From Aquimarina sp. Aq107 (GTDB lineage: Bacteria > Bacteroidota > Bacteroidia > Flavobacteriales > Flavobacteriaceae), in contig NZ_OX030782.1 in the NCBI RefSeq assembly GCF_943733665.1, positions 3,768,501 through 3,832,500 of the forward strand: 64,000 nucleotides of DNA, read 5' to 3'. A model generated the notes under the pieces. That model was not told where the DNA came from. It saw only the letters and a program-made list of their open reading frames with translations, and searched no databases. Every line of letters starts with the position of its first letter. Position 1 is the first letter of the stretch. The position numbers were made by a program, and so were the translations under genes. Of the stretch, positions 40,801 to 52,757 are shown piece by piece.

Positions 40801-42798
40801 TTAGTCTACATTATCATGTAAAAAAGAATTATTTTTTCGTAATTGGATATCATCATTGCTATCTGTTCCTAAGGAAGTTCTAGACAACTCAGAAGAACCA
40901 GGCTTAGAATCTACATCAAGTCCTGCGCGCTTATAAGCAGGTTCTTTTTCGATATCATCAATATTAGAAGCATTATTTCTAAACTTATAATTAAACTCCT
41001 TCATTTTAGCTCTACGTTCTGCAGCTCTAGCTTTTAATGTTTCAGAAATCGGTTGATCTACTGGATCAGCACTTTCAGAAGGTTCTTGTTCTGGAGCCGG
41101 AGCAACAGTCTTCTTTTCAAAAACTACTTCTTTATCCTCCTCTATTACCTCAGCTGCAGGTTTAGCATCAGTAAGTCTTTTTTCTTCTTCCATGTACTCT
41201 TCAAGACTATACTTACGAACTCCTCCCGTTACTGTTTCGCTTACTGGAACTACTTCTATAGGTTCATTTACTTCAACTTCTAAAATATCATCGGTAAGAT
41301 CAAAAACAATTGGTTTTTCTTCTTCTTCCTGTTTTACAACAGTAGGTGTAGGATCAACCGTTTCTATATTCTGCTCTTCATTTCCTCCTACAGGCATATC
41401 AAAAGCTAATGTAAATTGATCTTCTTCTTTTTCCTTTTCTTCCTTCGCTAATGCTATTTCATTTGCATCATTAACCTCTATTTGATTAATAATATCCTGA
41501 GCATTAATAATCACAAAATCACTATCTACAGAGAAAGGACTTACCTCTTCAGGATCTACAACATCTATATTCTTTAAAAATTCCGTTGTTGGTAATAACA
41601 AAGATTCACTAATATCCTCTTCCTCTTCTTCTATCAACTCATGCTTAATAATTACCGGCTCTTCCTTAACCACTTCCTTTTGAGGAACAGGAGTTATCTC
41701 AGGAGTACTTTTAGAAGTTGATTTAGGTGTTAAATCTTGAGTTGTTGCTCTTTGTTCTTCTTCTAATGTATGTATTATTCTTTTTGTTTCAGTATTAACA
41801 ATTTCATCTTGTTGTTCTACATCAAAACCAGTAGCGATAACAGTTACAGAAATTGCATCTTCTAATGATTCATCTTCTCCAACCCCCATAATGATGTTAG
41901 CACCATGGCCAGCTTCTTGTTGAATATGATCATTAATTTCTCCTATTTCATCAATAGTAATTTCTTCTTTTCCAGAAACAATCAGCAATAATACATTTTT
42001 AGCTCCTGTAATTTTATTATCATTAAGTAATGGCGAATCCAATGCTTTTACAATAGCGTCGTGAGCACGTTTAGCTCCAGAGGCATTAGCGGACCCCATT
42101 ATTGCTGTACCACTATTACTAAGTACTGTTTTTGCATCACGTAAATCTATATTCTGCGTATAGTGATGTGTTATTACTTCTGCAATTCCTCTAGATGCTG
42201 TAGCTAATACCTCATCTGCTTTAGAAAAACCTGCTTTAAAACCTAAATTACCATATACTTCTCGTAGTTTATTATTATTAATAACAACCAAAGAATCTAC
42301 GTGCGCACGAAGTTTTTCTACACCTAACTGTGCTTGCTCATTACGCATTTTTCCTTCGAACTGAAAAGGAATAGTAACAATCCCTACCGTTAGAATATCT
42401 AACTCTCTTGCCATTTTAGCAATAATAGGTGCTGCTCCTGTTCCTGTTCCTCCACCCATACCAGCAGTGATAAAAATCATTTTGGTATTGGTGTCTAACA
42501 TTCGTTTTATCTCTTCATAACTCTCTACAGCTGATTGCTCCCCCACTTCTGGATTTGCACCAGCTCCTAATCCTTCTGTAAGAGACACTCCCAACTGTAT
42601 CTTATTCGGAATAGGACTATTTTCTAATGCTTGCGCATCTGTATTACAAATAACGAAATCAACTCCTTTGATCCCCTGCTGGAACATATGATTAATGGCA
42701 TTACTACCACCTCCTCCAACTCCAATAACTTTAATTACATTTGATTGATTCTTGGGTAAATCAAAAGAAATGTTTTCGAACTCCTCGTTGTCACTCAT
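40801..42798 (-). CDS. ftsZ: cell division GTPase FtsZ with a long acidic C-terminal linker
   Basis: 665 residues. The GTPase core (about 20-330) has [16 protein letters not shown] and the tubulin signature [10 protein letters not shown] (115-124). It polymerises into the Z ring at mid-cell. After the core comes a 300-residue Glu/Pro/Thr-rich disordered linker, far longer than in E. coli FtsZ (383 residues in total) but usual in Bacteroidota. The C-terminal peptide is [16 protein letters not shown]. It is last in the dcw order, 97 bases after ftsA, and followed by a terminator. Confidence 0.95.
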   Translation of the reverse strand: MSDNEEFENISFDLPKNQSNVIKVIGVGGGGSNAINHMFQQGIKGVDFVICNTDAQALENSPIPNKIQLGVSLTEGLGAGANPEVGEQSAVESYEEIKRMLDTNTKMIFITAGMGGGTGTGAAPIIAKMARELDILTVGIVTIPFQFEGKMRNEQAQLGVEKLRAHVDSLVVINNNKLREVYGNLGFKAGFSKADEVLATASRGIAEVITHHYTQNIDLRDAKTVLSNSGTAIMGSANASGAKRAHDAIVKALDSPLLNDNKITGAKNVLLLIVSGKEEITIDEIGEINDHIQQEAGHGANIIMGVGEDESLEDAISVTVIATGFDVEQQDEIVNTETKRIIHTLEEEQRATTQDLTPKSTSKSTPEITPVPQKEVVKEEPVIIKHELIEEEEEDISESLLLPTTEFLKNIDVVDPEEVSPFSVDSDFVIINAQDIINQIEVNDANEIALAKEEKEKEEDQFTLAFDMPVGGNEEQNIETVDPTPTVVKQEEEEKPIVFDLTDDILEVEVNEPIEVVPVSETVTGGVRKYSLEEYMEEEKRLTDAKPAAEVIEEDKEVVFEKKTVAPAPEQEPSESADPVDQPISETLKARAAERRAKMKEFNYKFRNNASNIDDIEKEPAYKRAGLDVDSKPGSSELSRTSLGTDSNDDIQLRKNNSFLHDNVD

Positions 42799-42895
42799 AA
42801 CTGCTAATTTTCTTGTTCTCTTACTTTTATTTTTTAATATCTTAATTTTTTATTCCAAAAAGGGAACTTACTTATCCAAATCTTAACACTAGGTT

Positions 42896-44245
42896 TTATT
42901 CTGCGTTATCAAGAAACTCCTTAAACTTTTCCGTCCATTTCTCTAGAATATTTTTCCTAGGTCTGCTATCAACTACTGGCTTTTCTTCCTCAATACCTTC
43001 TCCCTCAATAGTGACTGTTTCTTCTTTCTGTTCCTCTTCTACTACAGCTTCTTTTACCGCAGCTTTTTTCTGTTTACTAATATGTACAAGGCTATCCATA
43101 ACCAAACCAACTGCTGTCGCATACATTGGACTTGTGGTTTCTGGATCACTATTACCTGCTAAATGCTCATTTGGATATCCAATTCTGGTATCCATACCTG
43201 TTATATATTCTACTAATTGTTTTAGATGTTTTAATTGTGATCCTCCACCCGTTAATACAATTCCTGCAATTAACTTTTTCTTTGGTGACTCATGACCATA
43301 ATTTTTTATTTCTAAAAAAACCTGTTCTATAATCTCCACGACACGAGCATGAATGATTTTAGATAAATTTTTTAACGTAATCTCCTTTGGTTCTCTACCT
43401 CTTAATCCAGGAATAGAAACTATTTCGTTGTCTTTATTTTCTCCTGGCCAAGCAGATCCAAATTTAATTTTAAGCAGTTCTGCTTGTTTTTCTATAATGG
43501 AACAACCTTCTTTTATATCTTCGGTTATTACGTTTCCGCCAAACGGTATAACTGCTGTATGACGTATAATACCATCTTTAAAAATTGCAAGATCTGTAGT
43601 TCCACCTCCTATATCAATTAATGCTACACCTGCTTCTTTTTCTTCCTGACTTAACACAGCATTTGCAGAAGCTAGTGGTTCTAATGTAACATCCGATAAT
43701 TCTAAACCAGAACTTTTGACACACCTTCCTATATTACGAATAGAAGTTACCTGACCAACTACCACGTGGAAATTAGCCTCTAAACGTCCACCATACATCC
43801 CAACAGGTTCTTTTATTTCTGCCTGACCATCGACTTTATATTCTTGTGGCAGTACATGTAATATTTCTTCTCCTGGGAGCATCACCAGCTTATGAACCTG
43901 ATTACAAAGTGTATCAATATCTTCTTCATCGATAACCGCATCTGCGTTAGGACGTGTGATATAATCACTGTGTTGCAAACTTCTTATGTGCTGACCAGCT
44001 ATTCCTACTGTTACTTCACTTATTTTTACTCCAGAAACACTTTCTGCTTCCTGAACCGCTTGTTGTATAGATTGTATTGTTTGTGTAATATTATTTACTA
44101 CACCACGATGTACCCCGAGGCTTTTGGACTTACCAACACCCAAAACTTCCATTTTTCCGTACTCATTATAACGCCCTACCATAGCAACAATCTTAGTTGT
44201 TCCTATATCTAATCCTACCGCTATTTCATGTTCTTCTCTTGCCAT
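42896..44245 (-). CDS. ftsA: cell division protein FtsA
   Basis: 449 residues, actin-like. Phosphate-1 motif VGLDIGTTKIVAMVG (about 10-24), phosphate-2 ALIDIGGGTTDLAIF, adenosine motif IVLTGGGSQLKHL. The 1C domain lies between. A charged linker (EEEQKEETVTIEGEGIEEE) leads to the membrane-targeting amphipathic helix KNILEKWTEKFKEFLDNAE. It anchors FtsZ to the inner membrane. It starts 7 bases after ftsQ. Confidence 0.95.
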   Translation of the reverse strand: MAREEHEIAVGLDIGTTKIVAMVGRYNEYGKMEVLGVGKSKSLGVHRGVVNNITQTIQSIQQAVQEAESVSGVKISEVTVGIAGQHIRSLQHSDYITRPNADAVIDEEDIDTLCNQVHKLVMLPGEEILHVLPQEYKVDGQAEIKEPVGMYGGRLEANFHVVVGQVTSIRNIGRCVKSSGLELSDVTLEPLASANAVLSQEEKEAGVALIDIGGGTTDLAIFKDGIIRHTAVIPFGGNVITEDIKEGCSIIEKQAELLKIKFGSAWPGENKDNEIVSIPGLRGREPKEITLKNLSKIIHARVVEIIEQVFLEIKNYGHESPKKKLIAGIVLTGGGSQLKHLKQLVEYITGMDTRIGYPNEHLAGNSDPETTSPMYATAVGLVMDSLVHISKQKKAAVKEAVVEEEQKEETVTIEGEGIEEEKPVVDSRPRKNILEKWTEKFKEFLDNAE

Positions 44246-44252
44246 ATTGGTA

Positions 44253-44969
44253 TCATTTTATTGTACACACAACTTGATTCCTAAATTGTAAACTAACTTT
44301 CTTATATTTTTCCAAGCTTTTATCTTTTAAAGCTTTTTGATAAAAGGCTTTAAAATTTCTAACCTTACTACCTAAATTTTCAATTTTTCCAAAAACTACG
44401 TCGAAATCATAAACCCGTAATCCTAATTCATATTGTCCGCTTACATTTCGATAAACACTTACTACGTGTTTTTTTAAAAACTCATCTTCTTGAATTTTTC
44501 GTAATAATGGAAAAACTTCTGAAACTTCTCGTTCTGAAACATTGCTTACTAGAGGAACATGAGCTGAATAATTATCCGATAATGGCATCGTATTTCCTGT
44601 AACATCAACATAAAAAGGAACAACCGCATTTACCCTAGCTATTGGAGTACGCTGTTTAATTCTCGCCTTAAGTTGCCCGTTTACTGTGAGATACACATCT
44701 GAATCTTCTATCATTTTGTGTGTATCCAGCCCCTTCTCTACAATATTCAAAACTAAAATTTCTTTACCTACATCCGTCACCCCTACCTGATTTTGTATTA
44801 ACAATTTATTAACCGTCAATTCATTTATGTAAGGATTCTGTTCTTCAACGAATTCTATTTCTACTTCTTTTATCTTTCTTTTCTCGTTTCTACTACCTGT
44901 AAAAGCAAAAAGAAATATGATCAATCCAACAAGACCAAAAAACTTTGCATATGTCAAAATCTTCTTCAT
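44253..44969 (-). CDS. ftsQ: cell division protein FtsQ
   Basis: 238 residues. One N-terminal membrane helix (about 8-24) is followed by a POTRA-like region (EVEIEFVEEQNPYINELTVNKLL) and the beta domain (VDVTGNTMPLSDNY, VFGKIENLGSKVRNFKAFY). Sequence conservation in FtsQ is low; position between murC and ftsA, length and topology support the name. It recruits later division proteins. It overlaps the murC stop by four bases. Confidence 0.85.
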   Translation of the reverse strand: MKKILTYAKFFGLVGLIIFLFAFTGSRNEKRKIKEVEIEFVEEQNPYINELTVNKLLIQNQVGVTDVGKEILVLNIVEKGLDTHKMIEDSDVYLTVNGQLKARIKQRTPIARVNAVVPFYVDVTGNTMPLSDNYSAHVPLVSNVSEREVSEVFPLLRKIQEDEFLKKHVVSVYRNVSGQYELGLRVYDFDVVFGKIENLGSKVRNFKAFYQKALKDKSLEKYKKVSLQFRNQVVCTIK

Positions 44970-46315
44970 ACCGCCAACAATGCTTCTTTTATAACACTTA
45001 CTTCTTCTCCTATATCTCCTGCTCCAATAGTGGTAATCACTTGAGCACTACTTTTCAAAATTTCATCTATTAAATGATTCTTTTTTACTAATTTTTTATC
45101 GTCGAGATGTATCATGTCTAACAACCATTCTGAAGTAATTCCTTCTATAGGCAATTCTCTAGCAGGATATATATCTAACAATAATAATTGATCAAATTGC
45201 GCTAAACTTTCTGCAAACTCTAATCCAAAATCCTTTGTTCTAGTAAACAAATGGGGTTGAAAAATTGCCAAAACTTTTTTTTCCGGATGCATTTCTCTTA
45301 TCGCTTGATGTAATGCATTAATCTCCGTAGGATGATGTGCATAATCGTCTACAAATACAAGATCATCGGATTTAATTTGATAGCTAAAACGTCTTTGAAC
45401 TCCTTTAAAAGAAAATAAAGCCTTTGCTAAGGCAGCGGTCGGGGAGCCGTAAAGCATTGCCATAGCAAAGGCTGTGATAGCATTTAACAAGTTATGTTTA
45501 CCTGGCAGGTTTAAATGCAAATCTTCAACAACTTGAGTTGGTGTTTTTAAGTCAAAAATATATGTCCCGTTATCAATCTTAATATTTTGAGCACAATAAT
45601 CAGCTCCATCTTCTACCCCAAATGTACTGCCTGATAACGGCAATCCATTACAGACTAAAAGATGATCCTTTGCTCTAGAAGAAAACTCAATAAAAGATTC
45701 TTCTAATGCATTTGCTTCTTTATAAATATCAAGATGATCAGCATCCATAGAGGTAACAGCTACAACATCGGGATACAACTGTAAAAACGACCTGTCAAAT
45801 TCATCTGCTTCTACCACTACCACATCATTTCCTTCCAGAACTAGGTTCGAATTATAGTTCTCACTTATGCCTCCTAAAAAAGCGGTAACTTTTGCTCCAC
45901 TCTCTTTTAACAAATGTGCTAAAATAGCAGTAGTTGTTGTTTTCCCATGAGTCCCCGCCACTGCTAACGTATATGTTCCTTGTGTAATAACACCTAAAAC
46001 TTCTGCTCTCTTTTTAATTACAAAACCATTACTCTTTAGATAATTTAATTCTGAATGAGTAATTGGAATTGCTGGAGTATACACAACCAATGTTTCCTTA
46101 GCGTCTAAAAAAGAGTCTGGAATTGCCTGTACATCATCTTCGAAATGAATAGAAATCCCTAGATCTTCTAAATCTGACGTTATTTGCGTGGAGGTTTTAT
46201 CATACCCTGCCACATTTTTTCCTAAAAACTTAAAATATCGAGCAAGAGCACTCATACCGATACCACCGATACCGATAAAATATATATTCTTTATATCTTT
46301 TAGTTCTTTACTCAT
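44966..46315 (-). CDS. murC: UDP-N-acetylmuramate-L-alanine ligase MurC
   Basis: 449 residues. N-terminal Rossmann IYFIGIGGIGMSALARY, central ATP loop GTHGKTTT (121-128), VVVEADEFDRSF, and the C-terminal FVDDYAHHPTEI characteristic of MurC. Adds L-Ala to UDP-MurNAc in the cytoplasm. Part of the dcw operon, 8 bases from murG and overlapping ftsQ. Confidence 0.95.
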   Translation of the reverse strand: MSKELKDIKNIYFIGIGGIGMSALARYFKFLGKNVAGYDKTSTQITSDLEDLGISIHFEDDVQAIPDSFLDAKETLVVYTPAIPITHSELNYLKSNGFVIKKRAEVLGVITQGTYTLAVAGTHGKTTTTAILAHLLKESGAKVTAFLGGISENYNSNLVLEGNDVVVVEADEFDRSFLQLYPDVVAVTSMDADHLDIYKEANALEESFIEFSSRAKDHLLVCNGLPLSGSTFGVEDGADYCAQNIKIDNGTYIFDLKTPTQVVEDLHLNLPGKHNLLNAITAFAMAMLYGSPTAALAKALFSFKGVQRRFSYQIKSDDLVFVDDYAHHPTEINALHQAIREMHPEKKVLAIFQPHLFTRTKDFGLEFAESLAQFDQLLLLDIYPARELPIEGITSEWLLDMIHLDDKKLVKKNHLIDEILKSSAQVITTIGAGDIGEEVSVIKEALLAV

Positions 46316-46323
46316 TGCTTAAC

Positions 46324-47430
46324 CTAACCATTATCTTTTCTAATTAGCTGCTCTATTTCATCAACTATATCTTTTGTAGCATTTGGTAATGCCATTTTTT
46401 TTATTGCGTGTGTTAACTTAATTTGCATAGCCTCTGATGACAGTAATTGAGAAATAGTTTTCTGAAACTTTTCATCTAGCTCACTTTCTTTTAACATCTT
46501 AGCCCCATTTTCACTTACGATTGCATCAGCATTTTTAGTCTGATGATCCTCGGCTACATTTGGAGACGGAATAAACAAAGTCGGTTTTGCTACAATACAT
46601 AATTCTGAAACAGAACTAGCTCCAGCCCTAGAAACAATTACATCAGCTGCCGCATATGCCAAGTCCATTGTATCTAGAAATTGGTGAACCTGAACATCTT
46701 TATTACCATCGTACTTTCTATATTCATCGTAGTACAACTTTCCGCATTGCCAAAGTACTTGAACTCCTTTTTCCTCAAAAAACATCAATTCTTTCTCTAC
46801 TAATTGATTCACCCTCCTAGCTCCAAGACTTCCTCCAATCACCAAAATTGTTTTCTTTTCAGAATCTAAATTATATTTGACGATAGCATCTTCTCTTTTA
46901 CTCTTAATTTCTAATAAATCTTGTCGAACAGGATTGCCTGTTTTTACAATTTTATCTTTAGGAAAAAAGCGATCCATATTATCGTAAGCAACACATATTT
47001 TATTAGCTCCTTTTGCTAACCATTTATTCGTAATACCTGGATAAGAATTTTGTTCCTGAAGTACTGTTGGGATTTTTGCAGAATTAGCTTTTTTTAATAA
47101 AGGCCCACTTGCGAATCCACCTGTGCCTATTACTACATCAGGAGCAAATTTTTTAATGATTTTTTTTGATTTCCAAAGACTACTCAGCAACTTAAAAGGA
47201 AACAACAAATTACTTAATGATAATTTACGTTGGATACCACTTATCCATAATCCCTCTATCTCATAACCCGCTTCTGGAACCTTTTGCATTTCCATACGAT
47301 CCTTAGCTCCTACAAATAGTATAGCTGCTTCTGGATACCTAGCCTTTAATTCATTGGCTATAGAAATTGCAGGATAAATGTGTCCTCCTGTTCCTCCACC
47401 TGATAATATGATTCTTGGTTGTTGTTTCAT
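46324..47430 (-). CDS. murG: UDP-GlcNAc:lipid I transferase MurG
   Basis: 368 residues, two Rossmann domains. The N-terminal [17 protein letters not shown] and C-terminal [16 protein letters not shown]...[14 protein letters not shown] are the family signatures. Makes lipid II on the cytoplasmic face of the membrane. It overlaps the ftsW stop by four bases. Confidence 0.95.
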   Translation of the reverse strand: MKQQPRIILSGGGTGGHIYPAISIANELKARYPEAAILFVGAKDRMEMQKVPEAGYEIEGLWISGIQRKLSLSNLLFPFKLLSSLWKSKKIIKKFAPDVVIGTGGFASGPLLKKANSAKIPTVLQEQNSYPGITNKWLAKGANKICVAYDNMDRFFPKDKIVKTGNPVRQDLLEIKSKREDAIVKYNLDSEKKTILVIGGSLGARRVNQLVEKELMFFEEKGVQVLWQCGKLYYDEYRKYDGNKDVQVHQFLDTMDLAYAAADVIVSRAGASSVSELCIVAKPTLFIPSPNVAEDHQTKNADAIVSENGAKMLKESELDEKFQKTISQLLSSEAMQIKLTHAIKKMALPNATKDIVDEIEQLIRKDNG

Positions 47431-48650
47431 ATTGCTTCGCTCAACACCTCTAAAGGATTTTGTTCTTTCGTATCTAAATTATCTTTTATAGTATCATCAG
47501 TAACTTCTTCTTCTGACACACTTCTTCTACTACTTATACTTAACACCATACCTATTGCCATACAAGTCATCCAAATGGATGTCCCTCCGCTACTAACTAA
47601 AGGAAGTGTCTGACCTGTAACTGGAAACAGTTCTACAGCAACAGCCATATTAATCAATGCCTGAAATACGATAGGCAATCCTACACCTATCACTAATAGT
47701 TTCCCAAAAACATCTATACTTTTATGGGCGACAATAACCAATCTAAACAACAGCATTAAGTAAAGAAACATTAGAAAAACTCCTCCAACTAATCCCCACT
47801 CTTCTATAATAATAGCATAAATAAAATCCGAAGAAGATTGTGGTAAAAAATTTCTTTGTACACTTTTACCAGGACCTTGACCTATTACTCCACCTCTTGC
47901 AATAGCTATTTTTGCTCGTTCTATCTGATAATCTTCTGGCGTATCCTTATCATTAAAAAAGTTTTCTGCTCTACTTACCCAAGTATCAACTCTATTCGGA
48001 AAAGCATCTGGAAACGCTTTTGCGGTAAGAATAAAAAATGTTAGTGCTAACAAACCTGTTCCTAATACAACCACAATATGCCTTATTGGGTATCCTCCCA
48101 AAAAAACCAACATGATTACCATAGAAAAAATAATGGCAGCGGTAGAAAAATTTGCAGGTAAAATCAACATCAAAATGACAAAAACGGGCAACCAAAGCGG
48201 TATTAATGATTCTTTGAAAGTTATTTTTTTATCGCTTATTTTAGACAAATATCTCGCCACATAGGCCATCAAAACAACTGCAGCTAAGGTGGAAGTTTGA
48301 AAAGTAACACCAACAAATGGTAAACGAATCCATCTACTTGCATTAGCACCTCCGATAGTATTATTCTGAGCCATAGTAAACAATAACAAGACTACAACAA
48401 CTGGCAACATAATAATCGAAAGTCCTCTAAAATAATGATACGGGATCTTATGAACCCAATACATAATTCCAAACCCTAAAAGCAAATGTGCAAAATGTTT
48501 TACCAAAAACACAAAGGTGTTTCCATCCCCATATAAGTATGCTAAATTGCTACTCGCACTATAAACAGGTAGAAACGAAAATAACGCTAACAGAGCAACG
48601 ATTGCCCATATTACTTTATCTCCTTTTATATTTCTTAAAACTTTTGTCAC
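47427..48650 (-). CDS. ftsW: SEDS-family division glycosyltransferase FtsW
   Basis: 407 residues, about ten membrane helices. SEDS motifs are present (RPLxxxxFQTSTLA region, [53 protein letters not shown]). Polymerises lipid II together with the ftsI product. The C-terminal tail is acidic and cytoplasmic. Confidence 0.93.
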   Translation of the reverse strand: MTKVLRNIKGDKVIWAIVALLALFSFLPVYSASSNLAYLYGDGNTFVFLVKHFAHLLLGFGIMYWVHKIPYHYFRGLSIIMLPVVVVLLLFTMAQNNTIGGANASRWIRLPFVGVTFQTSTLAAVVLMAYVARYLSKISDKKITFKESLIPLWLPVFVILMLILPANFSTAAIIFSMVIMLVFLGGYPIRHIVVVLGTGLLALTFFILTAKAFPDAFPNRVDTWVSRAENFFNDKDTPEDYQIERAKIAIARGGVIGQGPGKSVQRNFLPQSSSDFIYAIIIEEWGLVGGVFLMFLYLMLLFRLVIVAHKSIDVFGKLLVIGVGLPIVFQALINMAVAVELFPVTGQTLPLVSSGGTSIWMTCMAIGMVLSISSRRSVSEEEVTDDTIKDNLDTKEQNPLEVLSEAI

Positions 48651-48673
48651 TTTATATTTCTATTATTTTAATA

Positions 48674-50008
48674 TTATAATTCCCTAACAGCTTCTTTAAA
48701 CTGTCTACCACGCTCTTCATAGTTTTTAAAAAGATCAAAACTTGCGCAAGCAGGTGACAACAAAACATTTTCGTTTCGCTCCGCAATCTTATACGCCATA
48801 TTCACAGCTTCTTTCATAGACTGTGTCTCTACGATATTATCTACGCAATTACCAAAAGCATTAATTATTTTAGAATTATCTACTCCAAGACAAATAATTG
48901 CTTTTACTTTTTCGTTAACCAAAGGATACAACTCTGTATAATCATTTCCTTTATCAACACCTCCAACTATCCAAACCGTCGCAGATTTCATGGCATCTAA
49001 TGCATAAAAAGTGGCATTAACATTTGTAGCCTTCGAATCATTCACATATTGAACATTATTAATTTTCAATACATTTTCTAATCGATGCTCTACCCCATGA
49101 AAATTCTCAAGACATTCTCGTATAGTAGTCTTTCTTATTTTCAATAATTGTGATACTGTGGCAGCAGCCATAGCATTTTTCACGTTGTGATTTCCTTTTA
49201 ATGCTAAATCTTTTGTTGGCATAGTAAATTCGTTGTTGTCTATTGTTATTGTTATTTTTTCTCCTTCCAAATACGCTCCATTTTCTACTTTCCTTTTTAA
49301 AGAAAATGGTAGCAACCTTGAACGAATAGGATGTTTTTCTATATACTTTTTGATTACCTCATCATCTCCATCATAAATAAAATAATCCTGCTCCGTTTGA
49401 TTCATTGTAATCCTAAATTTTGATGCGATATAATTCTCAAATTTATAATCATATCTATCCAAATGATCAGGAGTTATATTAGTCAGTACAGCAATATGAG
49501 GCGTAAAATCTTTAATACCATCAAGTTGAAAACTACTTAGTTCTAACACATAATATGGAGCATCATGTTCTACAACTTGTTTAGCAAAGCTATCTCCAAT
49601 ATTTCCTGCCATATTTACATCTATACCTCCATTTTTAAGCACATGATGTGTAAGCATTGTGGTGGTAGTTTTTCCATTACTTCCAGTTATACCAACAATT
49701 TTTGCGGATGTAAACTCGGAAGCAAATTCAATCTCTGAAATTACCGGAACCCCATTTTGATGTAGTTTTTTTATCAACTCTACCTTATCCGGAATTCCAG
49801 GGCTTTTCATGACCACATTGGCAGTAAGAATTTTACTTTCTGTATGCTTTTGCTCTTCCCATTCAATTTCAAAACTTCTAAGAACATTTTTATAATGATC
49901 TGTAATTATTCCTTTATCAGAAACAAATACTGTAAACCCTTCTTTTTTACCAAGAATAGCCGTTCCAACCCCACTTTCTCCTGCTCCCAATACAACTAGC
50001 CTTCTCAC
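48674..50008 (-). CDS. murD: UDP-MurNAc-L-Ala:D-Glu ligase MurD
   Basis: 444 residues. N-terminal GAGESGVGTAILG, ATP loop GSNGKTTT (109-116), VLELSSFQLDGI and C-terminal VNDSKATNVNATFYALD typical of MurD. One base separates it from mraY and 23 from ftsW. Confidence 0.95.
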   Translation of the reverse strand: MRRLVVLGAGESGVGTAILGKKEGFTVFVSDKGIITDHYKNVLRSFEIEWEEQKHTESKILTANVVMKSPGIPDKVELIKKLHQNGVPVISEIEFASEFTSAKIVGITGSNGKTTTTMLTHHVLKNGGIDVNMAGNIGDSFAKQVVEHDAPYYVLELSSFQLDGIKDFTPHIAVLTNITPDHLDRYDYKFENYIASKFRITMNQTEQDYFIYDGDDEVIKKYIEKHPIRSRLLPFSLKRKVENGAYLEGEKITITIDNNEFTMPTKDLALKGNHNVKNAMAAATVSQLLKIRKTTIRECLENFHGVEHRLENVLKINNVQYVNDSKATNVNATFYALDAMKSATVWIVGGVDKGNDYTELYPLVNEKVKAIICLGVDNSKIINAFGNCVDNIVETQSMKEAVNMAYKIAERNENVLLSPACASFDLFKNYEERGRQFKEAVREL

Positions 50009-50009
50009 C

Positions 50010-51251
50010 TTATCTAACTTTTAGAGTAATCACTGCTATAATTGCCAGAAAGATCCCAATAATCCAAAATCTAGCTACAATCTTACTTTCATGAATCCCT
50101 TTTTTCTGGTAATGATGATGTAATGGTGACATTAGAAATATTCTACGTCCCTCGCCATATTTTTTTCTTGTATACTTAAACCAACTCACTTGCATCATTA
50201 CAGATACGACTTCTATAAAAAAGATTCCACATACAATAGGAATCAAAAACTCTTTTCTGATAGCAATCGCGATCACGGCTATTATTCCTCCTATTGTTAA
50301 ACTACCTGTATCTCCCATAAAGACCTGAGCCGGATATGTATTATACCATAAGAAACCTACTAAAGCCCCGGCAAATGCGGCAATATAAATGGTCATTTCA
50401 CCAGAATTTGGTATATACATTACATTTAAGTAATCCGAAAAAACGATATTACCAGATACCCAGGCAAACAATGCTAGTGTGAGTACAATAATTGCAGATG
50501 ACCCCGCTGCCAACCCATCAATTCCGTCGGTTAGATTAGCACCATTAGACACTGCTGTCACAATAATGATTACGATTGGTATAAACACCAACCAAGCATA
50601 CTTACCTAAATCAGGACTAATCCAAGTAATTAAACTTGAGTAATCAAACTCATTATTCTTAAAAAAAGGAATTGTAGTTTTTGTAGATTTAAATGCAGGA
50701 TTAAAATCCGATTCTCCATCTACAGTGGTAATTTGCGCGATATCTGCTCCAGGTTTCTCTTCTTTAATAGTGATATCTTCATGAAAATACATTGTACAAC
50801 CTACGATAAGACCTAGACCAACCTGACCAATAACTTTAAACCTACCAGCTAAACCCTCTTTATCTTTCTTTTTAATTTTTAAATAATCATCAGTAAACCC
50901 TATAACACCCATCCATAAGGTTGTGATAATCAACAAAATGATATAGATATTATCAAGCTTAGCAAAAAGTAATGCAGGAACAAGTGTGGCTAAAATTATT
51001 ATTATTCCACCCATTGTTGGTGTACCTGCTTTTTCTGCTTGCCCTTCTAATCCAAGCTCTCTGATACTTTCTCCCATTTGTTTTTTTCTCAAAAAATCAA
51101 TGATACGCTTACCATATATAGTAGAGATCAATAGCGATAAAATAATTGCCATGGCAGCCCTAAATGTGATAAACTGAAACAAAGATGCTCCAGGAAACTG
51201 GTACTCATTTTCTAAATATTGAAATAAATAATATAACATATGTATCTTCAC
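50010..51251 (-). CDS. mraY: phospho-MurNAc-pentapeptide transferase MraY
   Basis: 413 residues, ten membrane helices. Signatures [40 protein letters not shown] with the catalytic Asp cluster, and the HHHYQKKG loop. Longer than E. coli MraY (360) because of an insert of about 45 residues after TMYFHEDI ([19 protein letters not shown]), as is usual in Bacteroidota. Makes lipid I. Confidence 0.95.
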   Translation of the reverse strand: MKIHMLYYLFQYLENEYQFPGASLFQFITFRAAMAIILSLLISTIYGKRIIDFLRKKQMGESIRELGLEGQAEKAGTPTMGGIIIILATLVPALLFAKLDNIYIILLIITTLWMGVIGFTDDYLKIKKKDKEGLAGRFKVIGQVGLGLIVGCTMYFHEDITIKEEKPGADIAQITTVDGESDFNPAFKSTKTTIPFFKNNEFDYSSLITWISPDLGKYAWLVFIPIVIIIVTAVSNGANLTDGIDGLAAGSSAIIVLTLALFAWVSGNIVFSDYLNVMYIPNSGEMTIYIAAFAGALVGFLWYNTYPAQVFMGDTGSLTIGGIIAVIAIAIRKEFLIPIVCGIFFIEVVSVMMQVSWFKYTRKKYGEGRRIFLMSPLHHHYQKKGIHESKIVARFWIIGIFLAIIAVITLKVR

Positions 51252-51293
51252 CTTTTACCTTAATCTAAATCAGACTTAATGCAAAGGATTTAT

Positions 51294-52757
51294 TTATTTT
51301 CCTATTTTTTTTAGTTCTTCTTTTACTATTTCGAAATCGTTAAAATCTATCCGTTCTCCATTTGTTTCTTGATAGGTTTCATGCCCTTTTCCTGCTATCA
51401 AAATAATATCATTCTCTTCTGCAAACTGACAAGCAGTTCTTATCGCTTGCTTTCTATCGGAAATAGATATTATTTTTTTATAATTCTGTGGCTCAACTCC
51501 TTTTTCTATATCTTCTATAATCTGCTCGGGATTCTCTGTTCTGGGATTATCACTGGTAAAAACAACCTTATTACTCAATGTTGTAGCGATATTACCCATT
51601 ACCGGTCTCTTTCCTTTATCTCTATCCCCTCCACAACCTACTACAGTAATCAAAGTTTCGTTATTGGTGCGTATGTCATTAATAGTCTCCAAAACATTTT
51701 TAAGCGCATCCGGAGTATGAGCATAATCCACTATAGCAGTAATTTTTTTACTAGAAATCAAATATTGAAATCTACCACTAACACTCTCAAGATCACTTAA
51801 CAATTGTAAAGTCTCTAGTGTTTCTAATCCTAACAATTCTGCTGTCCCAAAAATTGCAAGAAGATTATATGCATTAAAGCTTCCTATTAGTTTTGTCCAA
51901 ACATCATTATCATTTATTTTTAACAACAATCCGCCTAGGCTATTTTCAAGAATCTGCCCTCTAAAATCTGCATATGACTTAAGAGCATAAGTATATTGTT
52001 TTGCTTTTGTGTTTTGAAGCATAAAGCTTCCATTTTTATCATCTTTATTAGTTAAAGCAAATGCCTTGCTACCTAACTCATCAAAAAACACTTTTTTTAC
52101 ATCTCTATACTCCTTAAAAGTATTGTGGTAATCCAGATGATCATGTGAAAGGTTTGTAAAAACTCCTCCTTCAAAAATCAATCCCGATGTACGCTTTTGA
52201 TCAATTCCATGAGAACTTACTTCCATAAAACAATACTCAACTCCAGCATCATTCATTTCCTTCAAATACCTGTTTATAGCCAAAGAATCTGGCGTAGTAT
52301 GTGTAGCTTTGTAAGCAGTATCATCTACTAAAATTTTTACAGTAGACAACAAACCAACTTTATAACCTGCTTTCTTAAAAAGCTGATACAATAGTGTTGC
52401 AATAGTTGTTTTCCCATTAGTTCCCGTTACCCCAACAAGTTTTAAGTTTTCTGAAGGAGATCCATAATAATTAGCAGCAATAATAGCAAGTGCTTTTTGA
52501 GCATCTTCTACCTGAACATACACCAAACCATCTACCAAAAATTCTGGCATAGTTTCGCACACGATAGCAATAGCACCTTGATTGATTGCTTTCTCTATAT
52601 AATCATGACCATCTACAACAGTTCCTTTAATTGCTACAAAAACATCGTCATGCCCAATTTTTCTAGAATCAAATTCTACCTTATCAATGCTCGTTGCTGT
52701 ATTTCCAACAACCGCATCCATAGAAACTTTATATAAAATATCTTTTAGCTCGATCAC
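51294..52757 (-). CDS. murE: UDP-MurNAc-tripeptide ligase MurE (meso-DAP type)
   Basis: 487 residues. ATP loop GTNGKTTIATLL (about 112-123) and, near the C-terminus, DNPRTENP; the DNPR motif indicates meso-diaminopimelate as substrate, so the peptidoglycan is of DAP type. It overlaps ftsI by four bases. murF is not in this cluster. Confidence 0.95.
   Translation of the reverse strand: MIELKDILYKVSMDAVVGNTATSIDKVEFDSRKIGHDDVFVAIKGTVVDGHDYIEKAINQGAIAIVCETMPEFLVDGLVYVQVEDAQKALAIIAANYYGSPSENLKLVGVTGTNGKTTIATLLYQLFKKAGYKVGLLSTVKILVDDTAYKATHTTPDSLAINRYLKEMNDAGVEYCFMEVSSHGIDQKRTSGLIFEGGVFTNLSHDHLDYHNTFKEYRDVKKVFFDELGSKAFALTNKDDKNGSFMLQNTKAKQYTYALKSYADFRGQILENSLGGLLLKINDNDVWTKLIGSFNAYNLLAIFGTAELLGLETLETLQLLSDLESVSGRFQYLISSKKITAIVDYAHTPDALKNVLETINDIRTNNETLITVVGCGGDRDKGKRPVMGNIATTLSNKVVFTSDNPRTENPEQIIEDIEKGVEPQNYKKIISISDRKQAIRTACQFAEENDIILIAGKGHETYQETNGERIDFNDFEIVKEELKKIGK

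Noticed and set aside
41053-41419. Plus-strand frames opposite ftsZ
   Set aside because: They are antisense shadows of the repetitive acidic linker; none has a start context or family pattern.
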